Part shown: one piece after another, positions 47,366-55,993 of the stretch
How positions within the stretch are numbered: position 1 is the stretch's first letter
Layout of the letters: the number at the start of each line of letters is the position of its first letter
NCBI RefSeq assembly: GCF_012163155.1
Contig: NZ_JAAVUN010000009.1
Coordinates: forward strand, 1 to 64,000
Source of the DNA: Kocuria subflava
GTDB taxonomy: Bacteria > Actinomycetota > Actinomycetes > Actinomycetales > Micrococcaceae
Direction: 5' to 3'
DNA: 64,000 bases
Program-made: the position numbers and the translations under genes
The notes under the pieces: generated by a model
Databases searched by the model: none
Seen by the model: only the letters and a program-made list of their open reading frames with translations
Told to the model about the DNA's origin: nothing

Positions 47366-49540
47366 ATGAACGCGCGCGCATTCGACAGGGCCGAAACGAC
47401 ATGGAACGTTCCTTCGGTTGACTGTGACGGCGTTGCCGGACCCCAAAGTGGCCACCTGAACCAGGGGGATGGTGTCGACCCGCAGCCCACCCGCAGACAA
47501 GTGGGCCAGTGGGGTGTGCTGGGAGTCATGACAGCTGCCACAGCAGGGGCAGCCACCACGGCCTCCGGGTTCACAGCAGCGCAGGCTGCTCCCACCCAGT
47601 GGGGCGGTGACCCCACCTTCTTGATCGGCCGTGCAGTCACGGACTGCACGGGACCGGCCGGTGGTGTGGGGTTCTTCGGCTACGGGGACACCCAGCAAAC
47701 AGGCCGTGGGGTGCACATGCGCCAACGCGTACGCGCGTTCGTGATCGAGGACCAGAGCACCGGGGAACACGTGGCAATCGTGGTGGCGGAGATCCTCTCC
47801 CCGTCCAACGCCGTTCGCCAGGCTGTGCTCAGTCGACTCGGCCGGCGGGCACCCGGGCGTTGGTCTCAGGCGCAGGTGGTCATTTCCAGCACCCACACCC
47901 ATGCCACTCCCGGTGGCGCCACGCATGACCAGTTGCACAACGTCACCACATGGGGTTTCCATCGGCGCAGCTTTGAGGCCCAGGTGGATGCCATGGTTCA
48001 GGCTGTTCTGGCCGCGGATGCGGACAAGGCCCCAGGGCATCTGCGCGTGAGCCGATCAGAGCTGACCGATGCCGGGGTGAATCGCTCGTCGGTGGCCTTT
48101 CAACGCAATCCCGTGGAACTGCAATCTGCTCTGCCGGGTGGGATTGATCCAGCCTCTGTGACCTTGCGATTCGAGCGGGACGGCCGCACGGACGCGGTCA
48201 TCAACTGGTTTGCTACGCACTCCACCTCCCTGATGAACACCAACCGGTTGATCTCCGGGGACAACAAGGGCTACGCGCAGTACGCCTTGGAACGTATGGA
48301 CCACGGTGTGGATCTGATGAGTGGGTCCCGCCCGGTGTTCGTGGCTGCTTTTGCCAATGCCAACTCGGGTGATATCACTCCCAACCTGAACTTGGCACCG
48401 GGACAGGGCCCCACCTCTGACCAGTTCGAGAACATGCGGATCATCGGCACCCGGCAGGCTGATGCGGTGCGCTCTCAGTTGGCCTCTGCCGGAGATCCGG
48501 TGGGCAGCGGTGTGGAAGCGCGGATCACCTACGTGGACATGCGCGGTTATGCCATCCGCCCGGAGTTCTCCGGGACGGGCAGAACCGAGCGCACGGGATG
48601 GGCCAGTCTGGGCACAGCTTTCGCCGCCGGAAGCACAGAAGACGGCGGGGGCGTCTCCATCTTCAGTGAAGGTCTGGGCGGCAACCCGTTGCTTTCCACA
48701 CTGCAGGCCTGGCGCTACCGGGTGGATCGTTTTGACGCCGCCGTGCAGTCGCCCAAGGTTTGTCTGTTGTCCGTGGGCGCCATGGATTGGGTCCAGCAGC
48801 AGGTTCCCGTTCAGCTGATCCGACTGGGCAAGTATTGGATTGCGGCCATGCCGGGTGAGATGACTGCGGCCACCGGGGTGCTGTACCGCCGGGCCGTTGC
48901 AGCCGCCACCGGGGCTCAGGAGGCAGATGTCCTGGTGCACGGCACGTGCAACGCCTACACCCATTACGTGACCACGCCGGATGAGTACGATTCCCAGCAG
49001 TACGAGGGCGCTGCCACCATCTACGGACGCCACAGCGCCGGCGCTTTTTGTCAGGTTCTGGATCAGTTGGGCCGTGCAATGGTGAACGGGGCACCTGTGA
49101 GCCTGGGGTCCATGCCGCCGGACAAGTCCTGGACTGCACTGCCCTCCTTGCAGGGTGAACCTCCCACGGACCTTCCGGAGTTCGGACGGTGGTTCGGTCA
49201 GGTCATTGAGCAGCCCACCAATGTTGGCCCGGGCGCCACAGTGCGGGCGCGGTTCGTGGGGGCCCACCCCAACAATGATCAACGCCGCGGCAACACGTAC
49301 ATGGCTGTGGAGCGCAACGACGCCGGGGCCTGGGTTCGGGTGCGCGACGACCAGGACTTTGACACCCGCTTTGAATGGCAGGACCGCGGTCTGGGGGTCT
49401 CCCGGGTGACCTTGTCCTGGACCGTGCCGCAGGGTGCTGCAGGAACCTACCGCTTCGTCTACACCGGCAATCGAAAGACGGCCATCGGCACCTACCAGTC
49501 GGTGACGGGAACCAGTCGGAATTTCACGGTGGGCGGCTGA
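47366..49540 (+). CDS. Neutral/alkaline ceramidase-like secreted hydrolase
   Basis: A 724-residue protein of the neutral ceramidase family. The N-terminus has a twin-arginine signal (TRRQVGQWGVLG near residues 41-52) and cleavage near AQAAP, so folded export by Tat is likely. Zn-binding motif ISSTHTHATPGG is near 173 and the nucleophile region NANSGDITPN near 331. Ceramidases cleave the amide bond of ceramides; the natural substrate in this organism is not known. ATG 47357 and 47360 are alternative starts; 47366 lies 7 nt after TACCAT. It follows rpoC. Confidence 0.85.
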   Translation: MNARAFDRAETTWNVPSVDCDGVAGPQSGHLNQGDGVDPQPTRRQVGQWGVLGVMTAATAGAATTASGFTAAQAAPTQWGGDPTFLIGRAVTDCTGPAGGVGFFGYGDTQQTGRGVHMRQRVRAFVIEDQSTGEHVAIVVAEILSPSNAVRQAVLSRLGRRAPGRWSQAQVVISSTHTHATPGGATHDQLHNVTTWGFHRRSFEAQVDAMVQAVLAADADKAPGHLRVSRSELTDAGVNRSSVAFQRNPVELQSALPGGIDPASVTLRFERDGRTDAVINWFATHSTSLMNTNRLISGDNKGYAQYALERMDHGVDLMSGSRPVFVAAFANANSGDITPNLNLAPGQGPTSDQFENMRIIGTRQADAVRSQLASAGDPVGSGVEARITYVDMRGYAIRPEFSGTGRTERTGWASLGTAFAAGSTEDGGGVSIFSEGLGGNPLLSTLQAWRYRVDRFDAAVQSPKVCLLSVGAMDWVQQQVPVQLIRLGKYWIAAMPGEMTAATGVLYRRAVAAATGAQEADVLVHGTCNAYTHYVTTPDEYDSQQYEGAATIYGRHSAGAFCQVLDQLGRAMVNGAPVSLGSMPPDKSWTALPSLQGEPPTDLPEFGRWFGQVIEQPTNVGPGATVRARFVGAHPNNDQRRGNTYMAVERNDAGAWVRVRDDQDFDTRFEWQDRGLGVSRVTLSWTVPQGAAGTYRFVYTGNRKTAIGTYQSVTGTSRNFTVGG

Positions 49541-49571
49541 GGGCGCCGTCGTCGTGCGGGAGAGTGCCTTC

Positions 49572-50339
49572 ATGGCCAATTCCCGCAGTGGCGAAACCGT
49601 GATTGAGCGCGTGGACAAGATTCTGGCGGTGTTCACGGCGCATCGCCCGCGGCTGACGGCAGCCGAGGTGGCAGACAGCAGTGGTCTGCCCAGCAGCACC
49701 GCCCACCGGCTGTGCGGGGAGCTGGCCCAACGTGGATGGTTGGAGCGCGACGGCGGGGCCTACGTGGTGGGAACCCGGCTGTGGGAACTGTCCACCCGTT
49801 CAGCCCAGGAATCTTCCTTGGCGGCTGTTGCCACGCCGTTCATGCAGGACGCCCACGCCGTGTTGGGACAGCACATTCAATTGGGCCGGCGCCAGGGCAG
49901 GGAGGTCTTGATCCTGCAGCGGCTTTCCGCCCGAGGTGCGCGCAGCATCAGTTCCGGTGTTGCGGGCAGACTGCCGTTGCACGTCTCAGCGGTGGGGCTG
50001 ATCCTGCTGGCCTGGATGGATCCCCAGGCCCGTGAGGGGTACCTCCGGGACCTCCACGCGGCTCAGGAGAGCATTCCGCAGGGCACGGTCACACAGCTGG
50101 AACGCATCCTGGCTGCCATTCGGTCGGTGGGCCACACGGTCCAAACGGGCAACGTGGAACCAGACCGGACAGCCATTGCCGTGCCTGTGCGCAACCATCG
50201 GGGAGACGTGGTGGCGGGCCTGGGGGCGGTACTGGACCGGGCAGAGGTCTCCGTGGATGCGGAGGTCACCGTCCAGGTGCTGCGGGCAGCAGCCCACGGT
50301 GTGGAACGGACGCTGAAACGCAACGGGCGGCCGGTGTGA
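49572..50339 (+). CDS. IclR-family transcriptional regulator (candidate PobR)
   Basis: A 255-residue IclR regulator. The N-terminal helix-turn-helix is TAAEVADSSGLPSSTAHRLCGEL (about residues 30-52), and the effector domain runs from VGTRLWELST to the end. The position directly upstream of pobA suggests it senses 4-hydroxybenzoate or protocatechuate. GGGAGAG precedes the ATG 49572; GTG 49554 is an alternative. The start of the next gene is 112 bp away and carries a palindrome that could be its operator. Confidence 0.85.
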   Translation: MANSRSGETVIERVDKILAVFTAHRPRLTAAEVADSSGLPSSTAHRLCGELAQRGWLERDGGAYVVGTRLWELSTRSAQESSLAAVATPFMQDAHAVLGQHIQLGRRQGREVLILQRLSARGARSISSGVAGRLPLHVSAVGLILLAWMDPQAREGYLRDLHAAQESIPQGTVTQLERILAAIRSVGHTVQTGNVEPDRTAIAVPVRNHRGDVVAGLGAVLDRAEVSVDAEVTVQVLRAAAHGVERTLKRNGRPV

Positions 50340-50412
50340 TCGCTTGCACTCCGGTGAAATCCCATTGAACAGGATGTCTGTGGGCCCTGTCATAGCCAAG
50401 TGTCACACTGAG

Positions 50413-50426
50413 CGCACAGTTGTTCG
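50413..50426 (+). promoter_or_regulatory. Candidate operator upstream of pobA
   Basis: CGCACAGTTGTTCG (14 bp) has a near-palindromic CGNACA-NN-TGTNCG form and closely matches a site before pcaH at 51668 (12 of 16 aligned positions counting flanks). It is the expected size for an IclR-type regulator. Confidence 0.45.
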
Positions 50427-50450
50427 GTAGGCGTTCAGGAGGTCAGCGGG

Positions 50451-51650
50451 ATGGTTCAGCACACCCCAGGTCAAACAATCCAGACTCAGGTGGGCATTGT
50501 GGGTGGCGGGCCTGCAGGCCTGATGCTCTCCCACTTGCTGGCTCGGGAAGGAATCGAGTCCGTGGTGTTGGAGACCCGCGATCCGGACACCATCCGCAAC
50601 ACCCACCGTGCCGGCATTCTGGAAGCCGCCAGCGTGTGGATGCTCACGGAGACCGGCGTTCAGGGGCGTGTTCTCACGGAAGGTCACGAGCACCGTGGGA
50701 CCACTTTGCGTTACGACGGTGAAAACCACCACATCGACTTCCAGGACAACGTGGGGCAGTCCGTGTGGTTGTACCCGCAGAACGAGGTCTTCTGGGATCT
50801 GGCTCAGGCGCGGGAGCGTGACGGGGGAGTGGTGTTCTGGTCCGTTGCGGACACGGCGGTGCACGGAATCGAGACCGATTCCCCGCGGATCACGTTCACA
50901 GACGCTGAGGGTGCGGGCCGGGAGATCCAAGCCCAGATCGTGGTCGGGGCAGACGGGTCGCGCTCCATGTGCCGCCAGTTGATCCCGGAGGAGGTGCGGA
51001 CGGACAACTTCATCGAATACCCGTTCGCCTGGTTCGGAATCCTGTGTGAAGCACCTCCCAGCTGGCCGGAACTGATCTACGCCAACTCCGATGCCGGTTT
51101 CGCCTTGATCTCCCAGCGCTCGGACACGGTGCAGCGGATGTACTTCCAGTGCGATCCGGAGACCAACGCGGTTGACTGGACGGATGAGCAGATCTGGGCG
51201 CGACTGCAGGAGTGCATGCAGGGTCCTGATGGCTTTGAGCTCAAGGAGGGGCGGATCTTTGACGAGACCGTTCTGAAGTTCCGCTCCTACGTGTGTGAAC
51301 CCTTGATCCACCACAATCTGGTGTTGGTGGGGGACGCCGGACACACGGTTCCGCCGACTGGCGCCAAGGGGCTGAATCTGGCGTTCTGCGACGTACGTGT
51401 GCTGGCGCCGGCACTGGTGGCATGGTTGCGTGACGGTGATGAATCCGGGCTGGCGGGCTACTCCGCCAAGGCGCTGGAGCGGGTCTGGAAGGCGCAGAAC
51501 TTCTCCTACTGGGCCACCAACATGATGCACACCCGCCAGGATGAAAACCCGTTTGCCCAGAAGCGTCGTCGCGGAGAACTGGGTTCCATCACGGACTCGG
51601 AGCGCGGACGTGCGTACTTCTCCGAGTGCTACACGGGGTGGCAGGACTGA
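50451..51650 (+). CDS. pobA: 4-hydroxybenzoate 3-monooxygenase
   Basis: A 399-residue flavoprotein hydroxylase converting 4-hydroxybenzoate to protocatechuate with O2 and NAD(P)H. The FAD site is VGIVGGGPAGLMLSHLLA near residues 14-31, DG is in IVVGADGSRSM, and GDAGHTVPPTGAKGLNLAFCD is near 295-315. In place of Tyr38 and Arg42 of the NADPH-specific P. fluorescens enzyme it has Thr at both sites, as in forms that use NADH. GGAGG is 9 nt upstream. It is separated by about 170 bp from the pca genes. Confidence 0.95.
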   Translation: MVQHTPGQTIQTQVGIVGGGPAGLMLSHLLAREGIESVVLETRDPDTIRNTHRAGILEAASVWMLTETGVQGRVLTEGHEHRGTTLRYDGENHHIDFQDNVGQSVWLYPQNEVFWDLAQARERDGGVVFWSVADTAVHGIETDSPRITFTDAEGAGREIQAQIVVGADGSRSMCRQLIPEEVRTDNFIEYPFAWFGILCEAPPSWPELIYANSDAGFALISQRSDTVQRMYFQCDPETNAVDWTDEQIWARLQECMQGPDGFELKEGRIFDETVLKFRSYVCEPLIHHNLVLVGDAGHTVPPTGAKGLNLAFCDVRVLAPALVAWLRDGDESGLAGYSAKALERVWKAQNFSYWATNMMHTRQDENPFAQKRRRGELGSITDSERGRAYFSECYTGWQD

Positions 51651-51660
51651 CAAATTTGTG

Positions 51661-51706
51661 CGCATTGCGTACAAGTGTTCGCAATGCGTGTGATCTGCGC
51701 TATTCT
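51661..51706 (+). promoter_or_regulatory. Promoter and operator of the pca operon
   Basis: Inverted repeat CGCATTGCG (51661-51669) and CGCAATGCG (51680-51688) with a 10-nt spacer encloses CGTACAAGTGTTCG (51668-51681). The -35-like TTCGCA (51678-51683) overlaps the right arm, and -10 TATTCT (51701-51706) follows 17 bp later. A repressor bound here would block the promoter. Confidence 0.55.
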
Positions 51707-51824
51707 CGTATCAGTCGATCAGGGCCGACGACGAGTGGCAGCAGTCGCCTGTGGGCGGGAACACCGGTACGTCCTTGACAAGTGGCCGCGTAGCGGCGCT
51801 TGAGCAACATCAAAGGAGATGATC

Positions 51825-52610
51825 ATGGCTGAACCCGTTGTTTCATCGGATGCCGCCGCGAACTCTCAAGCGGAGATCTCTGCTGACATGCAGGAGATCC
51901 AGCGCAGTTACGCCGCCTCAGGCGTGCTGGAGACGCAGCCTCGAATCGACTATCCGCCGTATCGCAGTTCCATCCTGCGCCACCCCACCAAGGACCTTCA
52001 CCACGCAGATCCGGAGACCATTGAGCTGTGGGCACCGGCCTTCGGCCAGCGGGACGTCCATGCGTTGGAAGCTGATCTGACCATCCAAGGTGGTGGTGAG
52101 CCGAGCGGTGAGCGCATGACCGTGCGTGGTCGCGTGCTTGATGGTGACGGTCGCCCCGTGCGCAATCAGTTGGTGGAAATCTGGCAGGCCAACGCGGCCG
52201 GGCGCTACATCCACAAGCGCGATCAACACCCCGCGCCCATCGATCCCAATTTCACCGGCGTGGGGCGGTGCCTGACGGATGCGGACGGCAATTACTCGTT
52301 CACCACCATCAAGCCCGGTCCGTACCCGTGGAAGAACCACCACAACGCGTGGCGTCCGGCGCACATCCACTTCTCCCTGTTCGGCACGGATTTCACGCAG
52401 CGGATGATCACCCAGATGTACTTCCCGGGTGACCCGCTGTTTGATCTGGACCCGATTTACCAGGCGATCATGGATCCCAAGGCCCGCGAGCGTTTGGTGG
52501 CCAACTACGACCATGACGCCTCTGAACACGAATGGTCCCTGGGCTACACCTGGGACATCGTGCTGACCGGTTCGCACCGCACGCCCACGGAGGATCACAC
52601 TGATGTCTGA
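51825..52610 (+). CDS. pcaH: Protocatechuate 3,4-dioxygenase beta subunit
   Basis: A 261-residue beta subunit of the intradiol ring-cleaving enzyme that opens protocatechuate to beta-carboxy-muconate. Fe(III) ligands are visible: Tyr in RYIHKRDQH, Tyr in YPWKNHHNAW, and His in RPAHIHFSLFG. It forms the catalytic iron site with PcaG. ATG 51825 has AAAGGAG upstream, and an in-frame ATG 6 nt before is less likely. It overlaps pcaG by 8 bp. Confidence 0.95.
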   Translation: MAEPVVSSDAAANSQAEISADMQEIQRSYAASGVLETQPRIDYPPYRSSILRHPTKDLHHADPETIELWAPAFGQRDVHALEADLTIQGGGEPSGERMTVRGRVLDGDGRPVRNQLVEIWQANAAGRYIHKRDQHPAPIDPNFTGVGRCLTDADGNYSFTTIKPGPYPWKNHHNAWRPAHIHFSLFGTDFTQRMITQMYFPGDPLFDLDPIYQAIMDPKARERLVANYDHDASEHEWSLGYTWDIVLTGSHRTPTEDHTDV

Positions 52611-53220
52611 TCAGCACACCAACACCTCGACCACTGCACCGGGTGAGCGGTTGATTCCCATCCCCGGTCAGACCATCGGACCGTTCTACGGGTTCGCCCT
52701 GCCCTACCCGGGGGGCGAAAACCTGGTGGATCGCTCCCACCCAGATGCTGTGCGCCTGCACGGCACCGTGTATGACGGTCACGGGGATCCCGTGCCCGAT
52801 TCCATGCTGGAAATCTGGCAGGCGGACGCGCAGGGGCGGGTCTCCCAAGAGCCTGGTTCCCTGGTGCGTGACGGTTACACCTTCACCGGATTCGGCCGGG
52901 TGGCCGTGGACAACGTGGGCCATTACGACTTCACCACGGTCAACCCCGGGGCCACAGAGGACGGCAAGGCAGCATTCATCACCATGACGGTGTTTGCCCG
53001 CGGACTGCTCAACCGCCTGTTCACTCGGATCTACCTTCCGGAGGACCAGGCAGCACTGGATCAGGACCCGGTCTTGTCCTCCTTGGATCCGCAGCGACGC
53101 CGCACTCTGATTGCCCAGCGTGAGGAGGACGGTTCCTTGAGGTTCGACATCCACCTCCAGGGTGACGGTGAAACGGTCTTCCTGTCCTACCCGAACCACC
53201 GACTCGACCACTCGGCCTGA
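52603..53220 (+). CDS. pcaG: Protocatechuate 3,4-dioxygenase alpha subunit
   Basis: A 205-residue alpha subunit. It has QTIGPFYGFALPYPGG near residues 18-33, the family N-terminal motif, and the dioxygenase core MLEIWQADAQGRVS; iron ligands are absent in alpha subunits, as here (no HIH). The ATG overlaps the end of pcaH, so subunits are made in equal amounts. Ends next to the GTG/ATG of pcaB. Confidence 0.95.
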   Translation: MSDQHTNTSTTAPGERLIPIPGQTIGPFYGFALPYPGGENLVDRSHPDAVRLHGTVYDGHGDPVPDSMLEIWQADAQGRVSQEPGSLVRDGYTFTGFGRVAVDNVGHYDFTTVNPGATEDGKAAFITMTVFARGLLNRLFTRIYLPEDQAALDQDPVLSSLDPQRRRTLIAQREEDGSLRFDIHLQGDGETVFLSYPNHRLDHSA

Positions 53221-53250
53221 GTGGGCAGCTTCACCACATCTGAGTGCACC

Positions 53251-54654
53251 ATGACTGACCACGGCCTCCTGACGCCCGGAACGCACCGTTTCCACAGCCT
53301 GACCGACGATGGCGCTTTTCTGCGTTGTCTTGTTGAGGTGGAAGCCGCGTGGGTCCGAGCCCAGGCCGTGGTCGGTTTGGTGCCGCAGGCCCATGCGGAT
53401 GTGGTGGACGACGTCGTCGCGGGTCCGTTGTGGGTCGGAGGGCTCAACGTCGACGATGTGGCTGTTGCAGCAGAGGCGGGCGGCAACCCCATGATCGACC
53501 TGCTGGGGCACGTGCGCGCAGCAGTGCGGGCCGTGGATGCTGGTGCGGCCGGGAGCGTTCACCGTGGTTTGACCAGCCAGGACGCGATGGACACGGCTCT
53601 CATGCTGCTGGCCCGGCGTGCAGTGACCGCTGTGCAGGATCACCTTGATGCGGTGTTGCAGGCGCTGGGGAGGTTGGCCGCTGAGCACCGCACCACCAGT
53701 TGTGTGGCCAGGACCTTGACCCAGCACGCGGTGCCCTCCACGTTCGGGCTGCGCTGCGCGCGGTGGCTGCACAATGTGCTGGATGCCCGGCAGGCCGTGG
53801 CGGCTCTGAGGTTCCCGGTGGCCGTTGGCGGGGCGGCTGGAACGTTGGCCGGCACCTCCGCCCTGTTCGCGGATCGGCCTGCGTCTGAGCGTGCGGCCGC
53901 CGTGGATGAACTCAACCAGGCGTGGGCCGCCGAGCTCGGTCTGGACAAGGCGGGCCATGTGTGGCACACCGCCCGTGGTCCGGTTCTGCAGCTCGGTTCC
54001 GCCGTGGCGCAGAGTTGTGCAGCACTTGGCATGGTTGCCAACGACGTTCTGGTGCTGGCTCGCCCGGAAATCGGGGAGGTGCGGGAACCGAGCGCCCCCG
54101 GGCGTGGGGTCTCCTCTGCCATGCCGCAGAAGCAGAACCCCGTGCTCTCCGTGTTGATCAAACGAACCGCGCTGCGTACTCCGCAGATGCTGGCCCAGCT
54201 CTACCTGGCAGCCGGCGCCTTCGTGGACGAACGTCCGGAGGGGGCCTGGCACGCCGAGTGGCCGAGCCTGCGTGAGCTGCTCACCATGACCGGAACTGCT
54301 GCCATGCACGCCCGGGAACTCACGGAAGGTCTACGTGTGGACACGGAGGCCATGCGGCGCAATCTGGAACTCAGCGCCCCCGGGTTGGTCTCTGAACGTC
54401 TGGTGGCCGAGCTTGCGCCGGCATTGGCAGATCCATCCGATGCCAAGAAGACCATTCAGGCGGCCATCAGCACCGGAGCACAGGATGCAGCATCCGTGAT
54501 CCAGCGTCTGGTGGAACTGACCAAGGGGCGGCCCCTGCCAGACGGAGGCACCGCGAACGCGGAGGTGATTGCCCAACTGTGCGATCCCGGTGAGTACGTG
54601 GGTGAGGCCCACGCCCTGGTGGATCGGGCTCTGAATCGACTGACCGAACTTTGA
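53251..54654 (+). CDS. pcaB: 3-carboxy-cis,cis-muconate cycloisomerase
   Basis: A 467-residue member of the fumarase/aspartase superfamily converting beta-carboxy-muconate to gamma-carboxy-muconolactone. The signature GVSSAMPQKQNPVLS is near residues 285-299, and TSQDAMDTAL near 108 is the other conserved region. A GTG at 53221 gives ten more residues and cannot be excluded. It is downstream of pcaG and 38 bp before pcaD. Confidence 0.92.
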   Translation: MTDHGLLTPGTHRFHSLTDDGAFLRCLVEVEAAWVRAQAVVGLVPQAHADVVDDVVAGPLWVGGLNVDDVAVAAEAGGNPMIDLLGHVRAAVRAVDAGAAGSVHRGLTSQDAMDTALMLLARRAVTAVQDHLDAVLQALGRLAAEHRTTSCVARTLTQHAVPSTFGLRCARWLHNVLDARQAVAALRFPVAVGGAAGTLAGTSALFADRPASERAAAVDELNQAWAAELGLDKAGHVWHTARGPVLQLGSAVAQSCAALGMVANDVLVLARPEIGEVREPSAPGRGVSSAMPQKQNPVLSVLIKRTALRTPQMLAQLYLAAGAFVDERPEGAWHAEWPSLRELLTMTGTAAMHARELTEGLRVDTEAMRRNLELSAPGLVSERLVAELAPALADPSDAKKTIQAAISTGAQDAASVIQRLVELTKGRPLPDGGTANAEVIAQLCDPGEYVGEAHALVDRALNRLTEL

Positions 54655-54692
54655 CCATCATCGTTCAGACCAAGATCGCGAGGGAGACACCC

Positions 54693-55580
54693 ATGGCCGT
54701 TCCTGAGATTCACATCGTGGGGCTGGGGGAGCCCACCGAGCAGGGCCCGGCAGCCCAGAGTGCGCGGTTGGCTGCTGTGCCGTTGCTGCTGGTGGGGCCC
54801 TCCCTGGGGACCTCGGTGACCAACCTGTGGGGGCCCGTTGCCCGTGAACTGGCAGGCAAGGCACGCGTGCTCGGTTGGGACCTGCCCGGACACGGCGTGA
54901 CCCCTGCAGCTACCGAACAGTTCACCATGGCGGAGCTGGCCCAAGGCGTTGTGCGGGCAATGGACACGGTCCTGGCAGGGGAGAACATTTCAGAAACAGA
55001 TCGATCGTTCTTTTATGCCGGGTGCTCGGTGGGCGGCTGTGTAGGGCAGCAGTTGCTGGTGGATGCACCCGAGCGGGTTCTGGGTGCAGTTCTGGTCACC
55101 ACCTCTCAGAAGGTGGGCACCCCAGAGGGCTGGCGGGAACGCGCTGAGCTGGTGGCTCAGGCCGGTACCTCCACGCAGGTGATCGGCAGCGCCAAACGGT
55201 GGTTCGCAGAAGGGTTCATTGCCCGGGATGCCCACAGTGGCGCAGGCGTGTCCACCGGTTTGCTCCATGATCTCCAGGATGCAGACCGCCAAGGGTACGC
55301 CCAGGTGTGTGAGGCCCTGGCAGGCTTCGACATCCACGGTCAGCTGTCCCATGTTGTGGTTCCGGTGGTCGTCGTCGCCGGTGGGCAGGACGTTGCCACG
55401 CCACCGGAACAGCTGCGGGAACTGGCCCAGGCCATTGCCGGTGCCCAATACGTCGTGTACTACGACGTCGCCCACCTTCCCCCTGCCGAAGCCCCCGAGC
55501 GTGTGGCTCAGCAGATTGCCACCATCTTGGCCGCTCAGGGAACCGATCAGCGGCTAACGCCGGAGAGGACCGAGGCGTGA
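54693..55580 (+). CDS. pcaD: 3-oxoadipate enol-lactonase
   Basis: A 295-residue alpha/beta hydrolase that opens the enol-lactone to beta-ketoadipate. The nucleophile Ser is in YAGCSVGGCVGQQ, the Asp is in VVVVAGGQDVATPP and His in YYDVAHLPPAEAP, all in family order. GAGGGAGA lies 6 nt before the ATG 54693. It overlaps pcaC by 4 bp (GTGA). The separate pcaD and pcaC genes here contrast with the fused PcaL of some actinobacteria. Confidence 0.93.
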   Translation: MAVPEIHIVGLGEPTEQGPAAQSARLAAVPLLLVGPSLGTSVTNLWGPVARELAGKARVLGWDLPGHGVTPAATEQFTMAELAQGVVRAMDTVLAGENISETDRSFFYAGCSVGGCVGQQLLVDAPERVLGAVLVTTSQKVGTPEGWRERAELVAQAGTSTQVIGSAKRWFAEGFIARDAHSGAGVSTGLLHDLQDADRQGYAQVCEALAGFDIHGQLSHVVVPVVVVAGGQDVATPPEQLRELAQAIAGAQYVVYYDVAHLPPAEAPERVAQQIATILAAQGTDQRLTPERTEA

Positions 55581-55993
55581 GTGCACATCCAGACCGTACT
55601 GAGTCCCAAACCCACGCAGACGGCATGGCCGTACGCCGCCAGGTGCTGTCCGATCAGCACGTGGATCGAGCCGAAGCGGGCAAGGACGAGTTTATCGAGG
55701 AGTGGCAGGACTTCATCTCCCGCTACGCCTGGGGGGAGATCTGGACCCGACCAGGCCTGGACCGACCCATGCGCAGCGCCATCACACTGACCGCCTTGAT
55801 CGCAGGTGGCCACTGGGGTGAATTCGAAATGCACGTTCGTGCTGCCCTGCGCAACGGGTTGACGCGTGAGCAGATCAAGGAAGTTCTGCTCCAGTCAGCG
55901 ATCTATCTGTCAGTACCTTCAGCCAACAACGCCTTTTCGCATGCCCGCGCGGTCTTTGACCGCCTGGATGCTCAGGAGGAGAGCACCTCGTGA
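55577..55993 (+). CDS. pcaC: 4-carboxymuconolactone decarboxylase
   Basis: A 138-residue carboxymuconolactone decarboxylase. RSAITLTALIAGGHWGEFEMHVRAALRNG (with the EFxxH element) is near residues 65-93, the family core. It removes CO2 from gamma-carboxy-muconolactone to give the enol-lactone used by PcaD. GTG overlaps the pcaD stop, and the next gene overlaps its end. Confidence 0.93.
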   Translation: MSAHPDRTESQTHADGMAVRRQVLSDQHVDRAEAGKDEFIEEWQDFISRYAWGEIWTRPGLDRPMRSAITLTALIAGGHWGEFEMHVRAALRNGLTREQIKEVLLQSAIYLSVPSANNAFSHARAVFDRLDAQEESTS

